Positions 51,023-60,302 of a DNA stretch of 64,000 nt are shown here, in pieces. The notes below the pieces were generated by a model. That model was not told the DNA's origin. It ran no database searches and was given only the letters and a program-made list of their open reading frames with translations. Source of the stretch: Paenibacillus terrae (GTDB lineage: Bacteria > Bacillota > Bacilli > Paenibacillales > Paenibacillaceae). Position 1 is the stretch's first letter, and every line of letters begins with the position of its first letter. The stretch is from assembly GCF_000943545.1 (NCBI RefSeq), contig NZ_JTHP01000011.1:42874-106873 (forward strand), in the 5' to 3' direction. The translations under genes were made by a program, and so were the position numbers.

Positions 51023-51868
51023 ATGAATAAAAACTCCGGAATCAAGCAGCGCAGAGAAGAACGCATACAGCAGCTGATCGCGAGAAACAAAGCGGAAGAG
51101 TATTCCTCAGGCATGAATCAGGACAGGTACAGGAACAAGGAAATGAAGCCGATGCCAGCAGTCAGTACCAACCGGCCCAGAGACCCGGAAACCGAATGGA
51201 AAAATGAACGACAACGCTGGCAGCAATCTTTTGGGGAGAACCGGCGTCCGTCTTTTTGGGTTTCTTTTTGGCGCAGGTCTGTGTTCGCTACAATGCTATT
51301 TGGGTTGGTGTGGGGATTATTTCGCTGGGATGTTCCCTATGCCGTCAATTTGAGAATGTTTATCGCGGATGCCTTAAATAAGGATATGGATTTTGCAGCC
51401 GCCGGACAATGGTATGAAACTTATTTTGATGGGGCCCCGTCCTTTTTACCGATCTTTGGAGAGGAACCTGAAACACACAAGGTGAACGCAGTCCGCAAAG
51501 GCTCTCCGCCAATTCAAGGGAATATAACACAGCCATTTGCGCTAAGTCTCAAAGGAGTGGAAATTGCACCCAATGCTGCTGGTAATGGGGCAATCGCTGT
51601 CAAAAGTATAGATGCGGGACGTGTGCTGGACATATTTAATCACCCGGAAAGTGGAATTACAATTACGATTCGTCACACTGGCGGTATTACGGTAACGTAC
51701 GGACGTCTATTCCGCTCTACCTTAAAGGTGAATGATTGGGTCCAGGAGGGGGACGAGGTCGGTGTGCTGCCAGCAGGCCATAGTGGCAGTGAGGCGGCGA
51801 CTCTGTTTTTTGCGGTGCAGAGAGGAGATCAGTATATTGATCCGGCGGAAGTGGTAGCCCTTGATTAA
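51023..51868 (+). CDS. spoIVFA: SpoIVFA-like M23-domain protein
   Basis: The 281-residue protein has a charged N-terminus, one membrane span (about residues 90-105, FATMLFGLVWGLFRW) and a C-terminal LytM/M23-type domain (SIDAGRVLDIFNHPESGITITIRHTGGITVTYGRL). The M23 zinc ligands are incomplete, consistent with a non-enzymatic role. SpoIVFA holds the SpoIVFB protease inactive in the outer forespore membrane and scaffolds it. ATG 51023 follows GGAACAGG. It overlaps spoIVFB by 8 nt. Confidence 0.9.
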   Translation: MNKNSGIKQRREERIQQLIARNKAEEYSSGMNQDRYRNKEMKPMPAVSTNRPRDPETEWKNERQRWQQSFGENRRPSFWVSFWRRSVFATMLFGLVWGLFRWDVPYAVNLRMFIADALNKDMDFAAAGQWYETYFDGAPSFLPIFGEEPETHKVNAVRKGSPPIQGNITQPFALSLKGVEIAPNAAGNGAIAVKSIDAGRVLDIFNHPESGITITIRHTGGITVTYGRLFRSTLKVNDWVQEGDEVGVLPAGHSGSEAATLFFAVQRGDQYIDPAEVVALD

Positions 51869-52739
51869 TGTCCGGGGCGTGACTTTGTCTCTGCATCCAC
51901 TGTTCGTACTGGTGATGCTAACCTCTGTGTTGACAGGACATTTTATCGAGATCATGACTTTGTTTACGCTGGTGTTCATTCATGAACTGGGGCACGCAAC
52001 AGCAGCCACGTTGTTGGGCGCGCGAGTACTGACCATACAGATGCTACCCTTTGGAGGGGTGGCCGTCATTGACGACCAGGGGAAGCTCAACGTGTGGAAG
52101 GAGATTGTCATTGCGTTAGCTGGCCCTCTGCAAAACGGAATTATGATTGTCATCCTTCTATTGCTTAGAAATGTGAGCGGGGGGGAGCATGAATATATAA
52201 ATTATATGATTCAGGGAAATGCCGTCATTGCACTGTTCAATCTGCTCCCGATTTTACCACTGGACGGCGGAAAAATAATGCAGGCGCTGATGAGTTTATC
52301 CATCCCGTATCACCGTACTCTAGTTTGGACTTTTCGAGCCAGCATCATGACCAGCCTGCTATTTTGTATCTATGGTATTTCGCCGTTATTAAGGCAAAGT
52401 GGACCTGTGCATTTAAATCTGCTGGCGGTAGGGATTTTTTTGCTTTATTCTAATATTGTGGATTATCGTAATATCCCCTATCGTTTTATACGTTTTTTGC
52501 TGGGAAGGGACGAGCTCTTTTACCGCGAGGCTGCCAAGGGAAGTATTGCCTTGCCAATTGTATCCTTGCCTATGAAACATTTGGAGCCTGTTTTGCGTCT
52601 TTTCAAAAGGGACCGGTACCATATGGTTTATGTCATGAATGAGCAGGGACGGATTGTAGCCGTATTGCCAGAGCAACGCCTTATTCGCTCTTATTTTGCA
52701 GCGCGTCCGTCGGATGGCGGAAAATCTAAGCCTAAATAG
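51861..52739 (+). CDS. spoIVFB: SpoIVFB intramembrane metalloprotease (pro-SigK processing)
   Basis: The 292-residue protein is an M50 site-2-type protease. The zinc motif is FIHELGHATAATLLGA, and the third ligand is in LLPILPLDGGKIM. The C-terminal quarter resembles the CBS domain of SpoIVFB. In B. subtilis it cleaves pro-SigK in the mother cell. The start is TTG 51861, inside the spoIVFA end; no earlier start fits. Confidence 0.92.
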   Translation: MINVRGVTLSLHPLFVLVMLTSVLTGHFIEIMTLFTLVFIHELGHATAATLLGARVLTIQMLPFGGVAVIDDQGKLNVWKEIVIALAGPLQNGIMIVILLLLRNVSGGEHEYINYMIQGNAVIALFNLLPILPLDGGKIMQALMSLSIPYHRTLVWTFRASIMTSLLFCIYGISPLLRQSGPVHLNLLAVGIFLLYSNIVDYRNIPYRFIRFLLGRDELFYREAAKGSIALPIVSLPMKHLEPVLRLFKRDRYHMVYVMNEQGRIVAVLPEQRLIRSYFAARPSDGGKSKPK

Positions 52740-52800
52740 AAAAGTTAGAAGTTTTTATGGAGTTGAGGAAAGAGGCTGTATCCAGAGAGGTTGAAAAACC

Positions 52801-53985
52801 ATGAAGCAAATGATCGTACAATGCCAGCAGCAGATGACTCAAATGGCACTGTTGGAAGAGGGACGATTGGTAGAATATGCAGCTGAATTGCCGCGAAAGC
52901 GGGGAATTCTGGGTTCCTTTTTCAAAGCCAGGGTCGTCAATGTACTACCGGGAATGCAAGCCGCCTTTGTTGACATTGGACAGCGAAAGAATGCCTTTTT
53001 ATATGTGGATGACGTACTTCACGCCCATTTGGACAAGCAACCTGAGTTGAAGCCGTCCATTTCCGAGCTGTTGAAGGTGGGACAGGAAATTGTAGTACAG
53101 GTGCTGAAAGAGGCCGTGGGTAGCAAAGGGGCCAGAGTAACCACTCATTTTTCACTTCCAGGTCGCTGGATTGTGTACATGCCTCGCGCCGATTATGTGG
53201 CTGTATCCAAAAAGATCGAGCGTGAGGGAGAACGGGCTCGTCTGAAAGCGATGGGAGAGCAGCTTCGAACAGGTGAAGAAGGAGTCATTATCCGTACGGT
53301 TTCGGAGGAAATGAGCAGAGAAGCGATTGAAAATGACCTGAACCAGTTGCGTCAGCAATGGAAAGCCATTCAGCGTAAAGCTGCTGAACACTCGGCTCCA
53401 TGTGAGCTGCACCGGGATTTGAGCATCGTCCAGCGTTTGATTCGGGATGTGTTTACACCGGAGCAGGATGAGCTGATTATTGACAGTGAGGAACAGGCAA
53501 AGGAAGCGGAAATATTACTACGTCAAATCAGTCCGGAGAAAGCTCATGTGCGCATATTTCGTGGTGCAGAAGAGACCATATTTAAAGCCTATGGCATCCA
53601 TGAGCAACTGGAACGTGATTTTGCGCGAAAAGTATGGCTTCAGGGCGGCGGATATATCATCATCGACCATACAGAGGCACTGACTGTCATTGATGTGAAC
53701 ACAGGGAAATTTACGGGGGGCAGCAATCTGGAAGAGACGGTGACCCGGACTAACATCGAAGCGGCTGAAGAGATTGCCCGACTGGTGCGTGTGCGTGATA
53801 TCGGGGGCATTATCATCATTGATTTTATTGACATGGAACAAGAGGAGAACCGACGTGAAGTGTCCTCTGTGCTGGAGTCTAGGCTGAAAAAGGACCGAAC
53901 CAAATCATATGTCGTGGGCTGGACACGGCTAGGACTTCTGGAGATGACTCGAAAAAAGGTACGCGAGGAAAAGACGATTTTATAA
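52801..53985 (+). CDS. rng: Rne/Rng-family ribonuclease, short form
   Basis: The 394-residue protein has the catalytic half of RNase G/E: an S1 RNA-binding region (residues about 35-115, GILGSFFKARVVNVLPGMQAAFVDIG), the 5'-sensor region, and the DNase-I-like domain with metal-binding Asp298 (TVIDVNTGKFTGG) and Asp341 (IIIDFIDME). The spacing of 43 residues matches D303/D346 of E. coli RNase E. The protein ends just after GLLEMTRKKV, where the CPxCxG zinc-link normally follows. B. subtilis lacks this gene family. It is placed before rplU. Confidence 0.9.
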   Translation: MKQMIVQCQQQMTQMALLEEGRLVEYAAELPRKRGILGSFFKARVVNVLPGMQAAFVDIGQRKNAFLYVDDVLHAHLDKQPELKPSISELLKVGQEIVVQVLKEAVGSKGARVTTHFSLPGRWIVYMPRADYVAVSKKIEREGERARLKAMGEQLRTGEEGVIIRTVSEEMSREAIENDLNQLRQQWKAIQRKAAEHSAPCELHRDLSIVQRLIRDVFTPEQDELIIDSEEQAKEAEILLRQISPEKAHVRIFRGAEETIFKAYGIHEQLERDFARKVWLQGGGYIIIDHTEALTVIDVNTGKFTGGSNLEETVTRTNIEAAEEIARLVRVRDIGGIIIIDFIDMEQEENRREVSSVLESRLKKDRTKSYVVGWTRLGLLEMTRKKVREEKTIL

Positions 53986-54020
53986 GGCACTGCGTTTCCA
54001 AAATCATTTTAAACTAGAGG

Positions 54021-54049
54021 TTGAATGTGGACGAAGCTTATGCTACAAT
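54021..54049 (+). promoter_or_regulatory. SigA-like promoter of rplU-prp-rpmA
   Basis: TTGAAT (54021-54026) and TACAAT (54044-54049) with a 17-bp spacer precede the L21 leader. Confidence 0.6.
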
Positions 54050-54059
54050 CTTTTAGTAT

Positions 54060-54178
54060 GTGTCATGCGTAAGATTGGCTGCACATGCTGTAACCGCTCC
54101 AATCAGGTACTGAAGTACAGCATCTTCAGGGAAGTTGTCACCTGCGATTAGGCGAGTCTGAGACATAAGGAGGTGCAA
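54060..54178 (+). promoter_or_regulatory. Candidate L21 autoregulatory leader
   Basis: The leader folds into at least two hairpins: GATTGG (54073-54078) with CCAATC (54099-54104), and CTGAAG (54110-54115) with CTTCAG (54124-54129). Firmicutes carry a conserved L21 leader before rplU. Identity with that family is inferred from position. Confidence 0.5.
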
Positions 54179-54182
54179 GCAA

Positions 54183-54494
54183 ATGTACGCAATTATTGAA
54201 ACAGGTGGTAAGCAATACAAAGTTCAAGAGGGCGATGTATTGTTCATCGAGAAGTTGGAAGCTACCGATGGTGAAACTGTAACGTTCAACCGTGTTCTGG
54301 CAGTATCTAGCGACAATGGCTTGACTACAGGTACACCGCTTCTTTCTGGAGCTACTGTAACAGCTACAGTTGAGAAACATGGTCAAGGCCAAAAGGTCAT
54401 TGTATACAAATACAAACCTAAAAAGAACTACCATGTGAAGCAAGGTCATCGTCAACCGTACACGAAAGTGACGATTGGAAAAATCCAAGCGTAA
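54183..54494 (+). CDS. rplU: 50S ribosomal protein L21
   Basis: The 103-residue protein is a complete L21. It starts [18 protein letters not shown] and ends [11 protein letters not shown], with the basic [20 protein letters not shown] segment. AAGGAGG precedes ATG 54183. prp and rpmA follow in the same transcript. Confidence 0.98.
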   Translation: MYAIIETGGKQYKVQEGDVLFIEKLEATDGETVTFNRVLAVSSDNGLTTGTPLLSGATVTATVEKHGQGQKVIVYKYKPKKNYHVKQGHRQPYTKVTIGKIQA

Positions 54495-54507
54495 GAGGGT
54501 GCGATAA

Positions 54508-54846
54508 GTGATTATCGTGCGTATTACACGACTGGAGGATGGCAGCATACAGGGATTTTCCATTAAGGGTCATGCGAATTACGCCAAATCTGGCGAGGAT
54601 ATCGTATGTGCCGGCGTATCAGCGGTAACTGTAGGGACGGTCAATTCGATTGAAGCTCTTACAAACGTTGATATGGAATCGGAAATGGAAAACGGCTTTT
54701 TGAGCGCGTATCTTCCCCCTGGAATTCATCATGAGACGAACGCACAGGTACAACTGTTGCTGGAATCCATGGTAATCATGCTGACAAGCATTGCTGAATC
54801 ATACGGTAAGTATATTCAAATAGAAAATAAACAAAGAAGGAGGTAG
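54508..54846 (+). CDS. prp: Ribosomal-processing cysteine protease Prp (YsxB)
   Basis: The 112-residue protease removes the N-terminal extension of L27. The catalytic His22 (IKGHANYA) and Cys34 (EDIVCAGVS) are both present. The start is GTG 54508 after AGAGGGTG. It lies between rplU and its substrate gene rpmA. Confidence 0.95.
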   Translation: MIIVRITRLEDGSIQGFSIKGHANYAKSGEDIVCAGVSAVTVGTVNSIEALTNVDMESEMENGFLSAYLPPGIHHETNAQVQLLLESMVIMLTSIAESYGKYIQIENKQRRR

Positions 54847-54851
54847 ACATC

Positions 54852-55169
54852 ATGTTGAAATTGACATTGGATCTTCAATTATTCGCATCGAAAAAAGGTG
54901 TAGGTTCCACAAAAAACGGACGTGACAGTCAATCGAAACGTCTTGGCGTGAAACGTGCTGACGGTCAAGCAGTTACCGGTGGTAGCATCCTGGTTCGTCA
55001 ACGCGGAACGAAAATTCACCCGGGCACGAACGTGGGCATCGGTAAGGACGACACTCTGTTCGCGAAAGTGGACGGCGTTGTGAAGTTCGAACGTTGGGGC
55101 CGTGATCGCAAAAAGGTGAGCATCTACCCGATCGACGTTGCTCCAGTAGCAGCTACTGTAGAAGCTTAA
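54852..55169 (+). CDS. rpmA: 50S ribosomal protein L27, with cleavable N-terminal extension
   Basis: The 105-residue protein begins with an extension ending LDLQLF, followed by the mature start [15 protein letters not shown]. The extension is cut by Prp after the phenylalanine in Firmicutes. The rest is typical L27 ([20 protein letters not shown]). AGGAGG precedes ATG 54852. A terminator follows. Confidence 0.98.
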   Translation: MLKLTLDLQLFASKKGVGSTKNGRDSQSKRLGVKRADGQAVTGGSILVRQRGTKIHPGTNVGIGKDDTLFAKVDGVVKFERWGRDRKKVSIYPIDVAPVAATVEA

Positions 55170-55188
55170 TAGCGGCTTAGACACGCTG

Positions 55189-55222
55189 AAAAGCCTCCGG
55201 CAATTTTGTCGGAGGCTTTTTT
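55189..55222 (+). terminator. Terminator after rpmA
   Basis: AAAAGCCTCCG (55189-55199) pairs with CGGAGGCTTTT (55210-55220), followed by T. Confidence 0.9.
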
Positions 55223-55316
55223 GTATGATGGTAATGAACTGGAAAGTCAGTCTGTGCTATACTGGATTAAGGTTCTTTATTAATCCATTTTAATTATCGC
55301 AGAACGGAGAGAAGCT

Positions 55317-56054
55317 ATGTTCCAGCGGATAAGAGCGCCTCATCTGGCGTTGGGTTCCATTCTGATTCCTTTGGTTTTTTCACTGCTCTATCCTGCAGCA
55401 CTAACGATTATCATATTAGCCGTGTGGTCTGTTATTGCCGTCTGTTTTAGCATGTGGCATATACAGAGACAGGTTGAAGCTGAGCGGAAAGCTGCTTTAC
55501 GTTCTTTGGAGCGTACAGCTATCGCAGCTCTCAATCATCACCGGCATGACTGGATGAATGACTTGCAGGTGCTTTATGGCTATATTCGTATGAATAAGCA
55601 TGATAAATCGGCTGCTTATGTGGAAACAATAAAAGGGCGCGTAGCAGAGGACAGTAAAATATCCAAGCTGGGTATTCCCTCGCTGGTGTTTTATTTGCAG
55701 TCTTTTCGCGTGAACGCCGGAAATTTACAGTTGTCGGTTCAGGTTGAGGAGCACTTAAAGTTGGACGCTGTCATGTCTCCCGAAGACGGCGAGTCGCTTG
55801 CCTCGGCCGTCATAGAAACGGTACGTGCGTATCAATATGGCGGGGGCCGGTCGTCCTGGGGAGAAGTGCGCAGATTAACACTTTATTTCGGTATGGATCA
55901 GAATGATGTTATCGTCCGGTTTGAAGGCAGTGACGTACCTGCTGAATTGAATTTGTTAAAGCAGGTCAGATCCGGACACGGAAGTGAACGCATTCGAACA
56001 GAGAAGCTTCCTACGGGAGAAATGCTTCAAATTCGGATGCAGTGTCAGACATAA
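55317..56054 (+). CDS. spo0B: Sporulation phosphotransferase Spo0B-like, with N-terminal membrane segments
   Basis: The 245-residue protein carries the Spo0B motif [20 protein letters not shown], with His77 the likely phosphorylated residue. A degenerate ATPase-like C-terminal domain follows. In the phosphorelay Spo0B moves phosphate from Spo0F to Spo0A. B. subtilis Spo0B is a soluble protein of about 190 residues; here an extra N-terminal part has two hydrophobic stretches (about 11-26 and 28-46). It lies between rpmA and obg, the standard place. ATG 55317 follows GGAGAGAAG. Confidence 0.88.
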   Translation: MFQRIRAPHLALGSILIPLVFSLLYPAALTIIILAVWSVIAVCFSMWHIQRQVEAERKAALRSLERTAIAALNHHRHDWMNDLQVLYGYIRMNKHDKSAAYVETIKGRVAEDSKISKLGIPSLVFYLQSFRVNAGNLQLSVQVEEHLKLDAVMSPEDGESLASAVIETVRAYQYGGGRSSWGEVRRLTLYFGMDQNDVIVRFEGSDVPAELNLLKQVRSGHGSERIRTEKLPTGEMLQIRMQCQT

Positions 56055-56067
56055 GGAAGGTGTAACC

Positions 56068-57378
56068 ATGTTTGTAGATAAAGCGAAGATTTTTGTTAAG
56101 GGCGGCGACGGTGGAGACGGGCTGATTGCGTTTCGCCGTGAGAAATACGTTCCTGAAGGCGGCCCTGGTGGTGGTGACGGGGGTAACGGTGGAGACGTGA
56201 TTTTCCGCGTCGATGAAGGCTTGCGTACCTTAATGGATTTTCGGTACCAGCGGCATTTTAAAGCTAAACGTGGAGAAAAAGGCCGCAACAAAAGCCAACA
56301 TGGAGCCAATGCGGATCATATGATCGTACGCATACCTCCGGGTACAGTCATCATGGATGATGATACGGGTGAAGTAGTGGCAGATATGACACGTCATGGT
56401 CAGCAGGTCATCGTGGCCAAAGGTGGACGTGGGGGGCGCGGAAATATCCGTTTTGCCACACCAAACAATCCAGCGCCTGAGCTGGCTGAGAACGGCGGAG
56501 AGGGACAGGAACGTTATATTACCCTTGAGCTTAAAGTAATGGCTGACGTAGGCCTGGTTGGTTTTCCTAGCGTAGGGAAATCTACATTACTGTCAGTTGT
56601 CTCCTCTGCAAAACCAAAGATTGGCGCGTACCACTTTACAACGATTACCCCGAATTTGGGGGTTGTGGATGTAGGCGACCATCGCAACTTTGTTATGGCT
56701 GATCTGCCTGGATTGATTGAGGGAGCTCATGAAGGCATAGGACTGGGACATGAATTCTTGCGGCACATTGAACGGACACATATCATTATCCACGTCGTGG
56801 ATATGGCGGGCTCCGAGGGTCGTGATCCGTTTGAGGATTGGACTAAAATCAACGACGAATTAAAGCAATATAACGCGGCATTAGCCGAGCGTCCACAAAT
56901 TGTGGCGGCGAATAAAATGGATATGCCGGAATCGGAAGAAAATCTGGCTCAATTCAAGGAGCAAATTGCTTCAGTTCGTCCAGATCTCGAAATTATGCCC
57001 ATTTCCTCGTTGACACGCCAAGGCGTAAAGGAACTGCTCTATCGGGCTGCTGATCTGTTGGATCAAATACCGGACGAGCCAGTTGTTGAGGAAGTAGCGG
57101 AAGTGAATGAACGTAAGGTGTTTAAGCTGGATAAGGCAGAGGATGAAGGTTTCACCATTGTACGTGAAAACGATACATTCGTGGTGCACAGTGTCAAAAT
57201 TGAGCGCATGATGAAGCGTATGCAGCTTAATTCGCACGATGCGATTTTAAAGTTAGCAAGAACATTGCGCCACATGGGTGTGGATGCTGAGCTGCGCAAG
57301 CGTGGTGCCGTTGATGGAACGCCTGTACGCATTGCCGATTTCGAGTTTGAATTCGTGGAAGGCAGCAGCTATTATTAA
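56068..57378 (+). CDS. obg: GTPase Obg (CgtA)
   Basis: The 436-residue GTPase acts in 50S assembly and stress and sporulation signalling. It has the glycine-rich Obg fold ([23 protein letters not shown]), G1 [12 protein letters not shown]3 [12 protein letters not shown] and G4 AANKMDMP, then a C-terminal OCT domain (about residues 355-425). ATG 56068 follows AAGGAAGG; the frame from 55984 runs into spo0B. A terminator follows. Confidence 0.97.
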   Translation: MFVDKAKIFVKGGDGGDGLIAFRREKYVPEGGPGGGDGGNGGDVIFRVDEGLRTLMDFRYQRHFKAKRGEKGRNKSQHGANADHMIVRIPPGTVIMDDDTGEVVADMTRHGQQVIVAKGGRGGRGNIRFATPNNPAPELAENGGEGQERYITLELKVMADVGLVGFPSVGKSTLLSVVSSAKPKIGAYHFTTITPNLGVVDVGDHRNFVMADLPGLIEGAHEGIGLGHEFLRHIERTHIIIHVVDMAGSEGRDPFEDWTKINDELKQYNAALAERPQIVAANKMDMPESEENLAQFKEQIASVRPDLEIMPISSLTRQGVKELLYRAADLLDQIPDEPVVEEVAEVNERKVFKLDKAEDEGFTIVRENDTFVVHSVKIERMMKRMQLNSHDAILKLARTLRHMGVDAELRKRGAVDGTPVRIADFEFEFVEGSSYY

Positions 57379-57403
57379 AGATGAAATACTTGTTTGAAGT
57401 ATG

Positions 57404-57454
57404 GACGGTTACTACGCTATAGGAAACCCTATAGACGGCAGTAGCCGTTTTTTT
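57404..57454 (+). terminator. Terminator after obg
   Basis: ACGG...CTATAGG pairs with CCTATAG...CCGT across a GAAAC-like loop, followed by seven T. Confidence 0.85.
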
Positions 57455-57465
57455 GTACCGTTAGC

Positions 57466-57494
57466 TTGCCGATTGTCAGGAGTTTCGATATAAT
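57466..57494 (+). promoter_or_regulatory. SigA-like promoter of pheB-hom-thrB-pheA-ilvE
   Basis: TTGCCG (57466-57471) and TATAAT (57489-57494) with a 17-bp spacer lie about 43 bp before pheB. Confidence 0.65.
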
Positions 57495-57536
57495 GTCCTC
57501 TATACAAAAACATAAGTCTTTGAGGAGAGGACGTTC

Positions 57537-57974
57537 GTGAAAGAGCGCTATTACTTAGTACGGGAAGATATTTTGCCTGAAGCTATCGTTAAGACGATCC
57601 AGGTCAAGCTGCTGCTTGCTTCGGGAGATGTTAAAACCGTGCATGACGCCGTGGAGCAAGTCGGGCTAAGTCGAAGCGCCTTTTATAAATATAAGGATGG
57701 CATTCATTTGGTCAACCAACTGGAGCGTGAGCGAATTGTCAATATCTCCATTGATTTGGAGCATCAATCCGGCATGCTGTCCAGAGTTCTCGGCAGGGTG
57801 GCAGATTACGGAGGCAATGTGCTGACGATCCAGCAGAGCATCCCGCTGCAAGGCAGAGCCAATGTAGTCATTTCGGTAGAAATGTCCAGACTCAGTGAAG
57901 AGCTAGGGGTTCTGCTGGAGGGCCTGGAAACCATCTCCGGTGTGAAGCGCGTTCGCCTGATCGGGCAAGGTTAA
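57537..57974 (+). CDS. pheB: ACT-domain protein PheB
   Basis: The 145-residue protein has a short helical N-terminal region (DAVEQVGLSRSAFYKYKDG, helix-turn-helix-like) and a C-terminal ACT domain (residues about 68-143, IVNISIDLEHQSGMLSRVL), which commonly binds amino acids. The exact role is not established; it was once called chorismate mutase. GTG 57537 follows GAGGAGAGG. It opens the amino-acid cluster. Confidence 0.92.
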   Translation: MKERYYLVREDILPEAIVKTIQVKLLLASGDVKTVHDAVEQVGLSRSAFYKYKDGIHLVNQLERERIVNISIDLEHQSGMLSRVLGRVADYGGNVLTIQQSIPLQGRANVVISVEMSRLSEELGVLLEGLETISGVKRVRLIGQG

Positions 57975-58018
57975 GAGCTATAAAGCTCATCAGATATAAG
58001 TTAGCAGGAGGGGAATGG

Positions 58019-59305
58019 ATGAAACCGGTCAAAGTAGGATTGTTAGGGTTAGGAACGGTAGGAACGGGAGTCGTTCGAATCGTGGAAGGAAATCAGGAAG
58101 ATTTGAGCAGACAAGTCGGTTCGCCGATCATTATTGAAAAAATAGCTGTTAAAAATATAGAGAAATATCGTTCCATTGAAGTCGATCCCGCCAAACTTAC
58201 AGAGGACCCGTGGGAGGTCATCCGTGATCCAGAGATTGATGTTATTATCGAAGTCATGGGTGGCGTGGATCAGACGAAGAAGTACATTCTGGAAGCGCTG
58301 GAGCGCGGCAAGCATATCGTAACAGCGAACAAGGACTTAATGGCTCTTCACGGCTCTGAAGTACTGGCGAAGGCGCAGGAAAAGCAGTGTGATATTTTTT
58401 ATGAAGCAAGTGTAGCGGGCGGTATTCCGATTATTCGGACGCTGATTGAAGGCTTCTCCTCCGATCGCATTACTCGTATTATGGGGATTGTGAACGGTAC
58501 AACCAATTTCATTTTAACCAAAATGAGCCAGGAGGGGGTTTCTTACGAGGAAGTTCTCAAGGAAGCGCAGGAGCTTGGATACGCGGAATCTGATCCGACT
58601 TCAGACGTGGAGGGACTGGATGCTGCCCGTAAAATGGCTATACTCGGTACGCTCGGCTTCCGTACGGATGTAGAGCTTAAAGACGTAAGCGTTACTGGTA
58701 TTACAAAGGTATCCAGTGAAGATATCGCTTTTGCCAAAACACTGGGCTATGAAATGAAGCTGCTTGGCATTGCGGAGCGTCAGGGTGATGAATTTACGAT
58801 CAATGTTCAGCCGACGATGGTACGCAAACAGCATCCTTTGGCCTCGGTGAACGGGGTATTCAACGCAGTTTATGTACACGGTGAAGCCGTGGGTGAAACC
58901 ATGTTCTACGGTGCGGGTGCAGGAGAAATGCCAACAGCTACATCGGTTGTGGCCGATCTGGTGGCTGTAGTGAAGAACCTCAAGCTCGGCGTGAATGGGC
59001 TTAAGGCCATCGTACCTTATAACCCTAAAAAAATCAGCAGTGACGAGGACGTGTATTTCAAAAACTTCGTACTTCTGCATGTAGATGATAAGGCTGGAGT
59101 ATTGGCGCAGATCACACAGGTATTTGCTGAATTCGACGTCAGTCTGGCATCTGTGGTGCAGCAGCCAAATGAGGTCAATCCAGATGCTGAAATTATTATC
59201 GTTACCCATTTGGCTAGTAAGGCGAGTATGAAAAAGGTTCTGGAGCATTTTGAATCTCTGAATGTCATTCGCCGTATCAAGAGTGTGTATCGGGTAGAGG
59301 GATAG
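58019..59305 (+). CDS. hom: Homoserine dehydrogenase
   Basis: The 428-residue enzyme reduces aspartate semialdehyde to homoserine for threonine and methionine. The NAD(P)-binding start is VGLLGLGTVGTGVVRI, and GIVNGTTNFILTKM and AESDPTSDVEGLDAARK form the catalytic region. A C-terminal ACT domain (about 350-425) should carry feedback control by threonine. GGAGGGG precedes ATG 58019. Confidence 0.97.
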   Translation: MKPVKVGLLGLGTVGTGVVRIVEGNQEDLSRQVGSPIIIEKIAVKNIEKYRSIEVDPAKLTEDPWEVIRDPEIDVIIEVMGGVDQTKKYILEALERGKHIVTANKDLMALHGSEVLAKAQEKQCDIFYEASVAGGIPIIRTLIEGFSSDRITRIMGIVNGTTNFILTKMSQEGVSYEEVLKEAQELGYAESDPTSDVEGLDAARKMAILGTLGFRTDVELKDVSVTGITKVSSEDIAFAKTLGYEMKLLGIAERQGDEFTINVQPTMVRKQHPLASVNGVFNAVYVHGEAVGETMFYGAGAGEMPTATSVVADLVAVVKNLKLGVNGLKAIVPYNPKKISSDEDVYFKNFVLLHVDDKAGVLAQITQVFAEFDVSLASVVQQPNEVNPDAEIIIVTHLASKASMKKVLEHFESLNVIRRIKSVYRVEG

Positions 59306-59333
59306 TTCAAAAAAAGCAGGAGGAATTGTTTGT

Positions 59334-60302
59334 ATGACTGTTTTAAAAACAGCAAGAGTGCGTGTGCCTGCAAGTACCGCCAATCTAGGCCCCGGTTTTG
59401 ATACACTGGGCATGGCGTTGTCCTTGTATGCATGGGTTGAATTGAAAGAAGCCGGACAGACGGCTTTCCATTTATACGGGGACGAAATGAACGGCATTCC
59501 CCGGGATAAAACGAATCTGATTTATAAAGTAGCACAAATGGTTTTTCAGGAGGCTGGAGTACCAGTTCCTGAGCTGGATATTTCGATGTATTCGGATATT
59601 CCACTTACCCGTGGTTTAGGCAGTAGTGCTTCAGCGATTGTGGGTGCGCTTGTAGGTGCAAATACGCTGATCGGCTCACCTCTGTCAGATTCCAAGCTGT
59701 TTGACATGGCAAGTGCTATTGAAAAGCATCCTGACAATGTGGGAGCCTCCTTGTTTGGCGGCATTATTACAGCGATGTGGGATGGCAAACATGCCAAGCA
59801 TTTACGGCTTGAGCCGGATGCAAATCTGGAGGTTTTGGTAGTCATTCCAGATTTCCAATTGTCTACCTCCAAGGCCAGAGAGGTTCTACCCGCGCATGTA
59901 TCCTTGAAAGATGCCGTATACAATGTGAGCCATGCTTCGATGCTCGTAGCGGCATTGGCATCAGGCCGAACCGATTTGATCGCCGAGGCGATGCAGGATC
60001 GGCTTCACCAGCCTTATCGGGCGGCGCTTGTACCGGGTATGACGGAGATTTTGCAGGAAGCGCATCATTATGGTGCTTTGGGGGTGGCTCTCAGCGGAGC
60101 TGGACCGACATTGCTGGCATTGGCGGATCGCCGGGAAAACCGGAGAGCGGAACTGGAACAGTATTTAACCGAAACGATGAGCAAGGAAGGAATCACTGCA
60201 TCTGTTTTAAAATTGCGCCCAGAGAGCGAAGGCGTTAAAGTATATACTGATAAGAAAGAGATTTCTTTTATGGACATGATTAAAGGAGAAGTTACGATAT
60301 GA
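59334..60302 (+). CDS. thrB: Homoserine kinase
   Basis: The 322-residue GHMP-family kinase phosphorylates homoserine. The ATP motif is LTRGLGSSASAIVGALVGAN, with VRVPASTANLGPGFD at the start and VALSGAGPTLLAL near the end. AGGAGGAA precedes ATG 59334. It overlaps pheA by 4 nt. thrC is not in the cluster. Confidence 0.96.
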   Translation: MTVLKTARVRVPASTANLGPGFDTLGMALSLYAWVELKEAGQTAFHLYGDEMNGIPRDKTNLIYKVAQMVFQEAGVPVPELDISMYSDIPLTRGLGSSASAIVGALVGANTLIGSPLSDSKLFDMASAIEKHPDNVGASLFGGIITAMWDGKHAKHLRLEPDANLEVLVVIPDFQLSTSKAREVLPAHVSLKDAVYNVSHASMLVAALASGRTDLIAEAMQDRLHQPYRAALVPGMTEILQEAHHYGALGVALSGAGPTLLALADRRENRRAELEQYLTETMSKEGITASVLKLRPESEGVKVYTDKKEISFMDMIKGEVTI

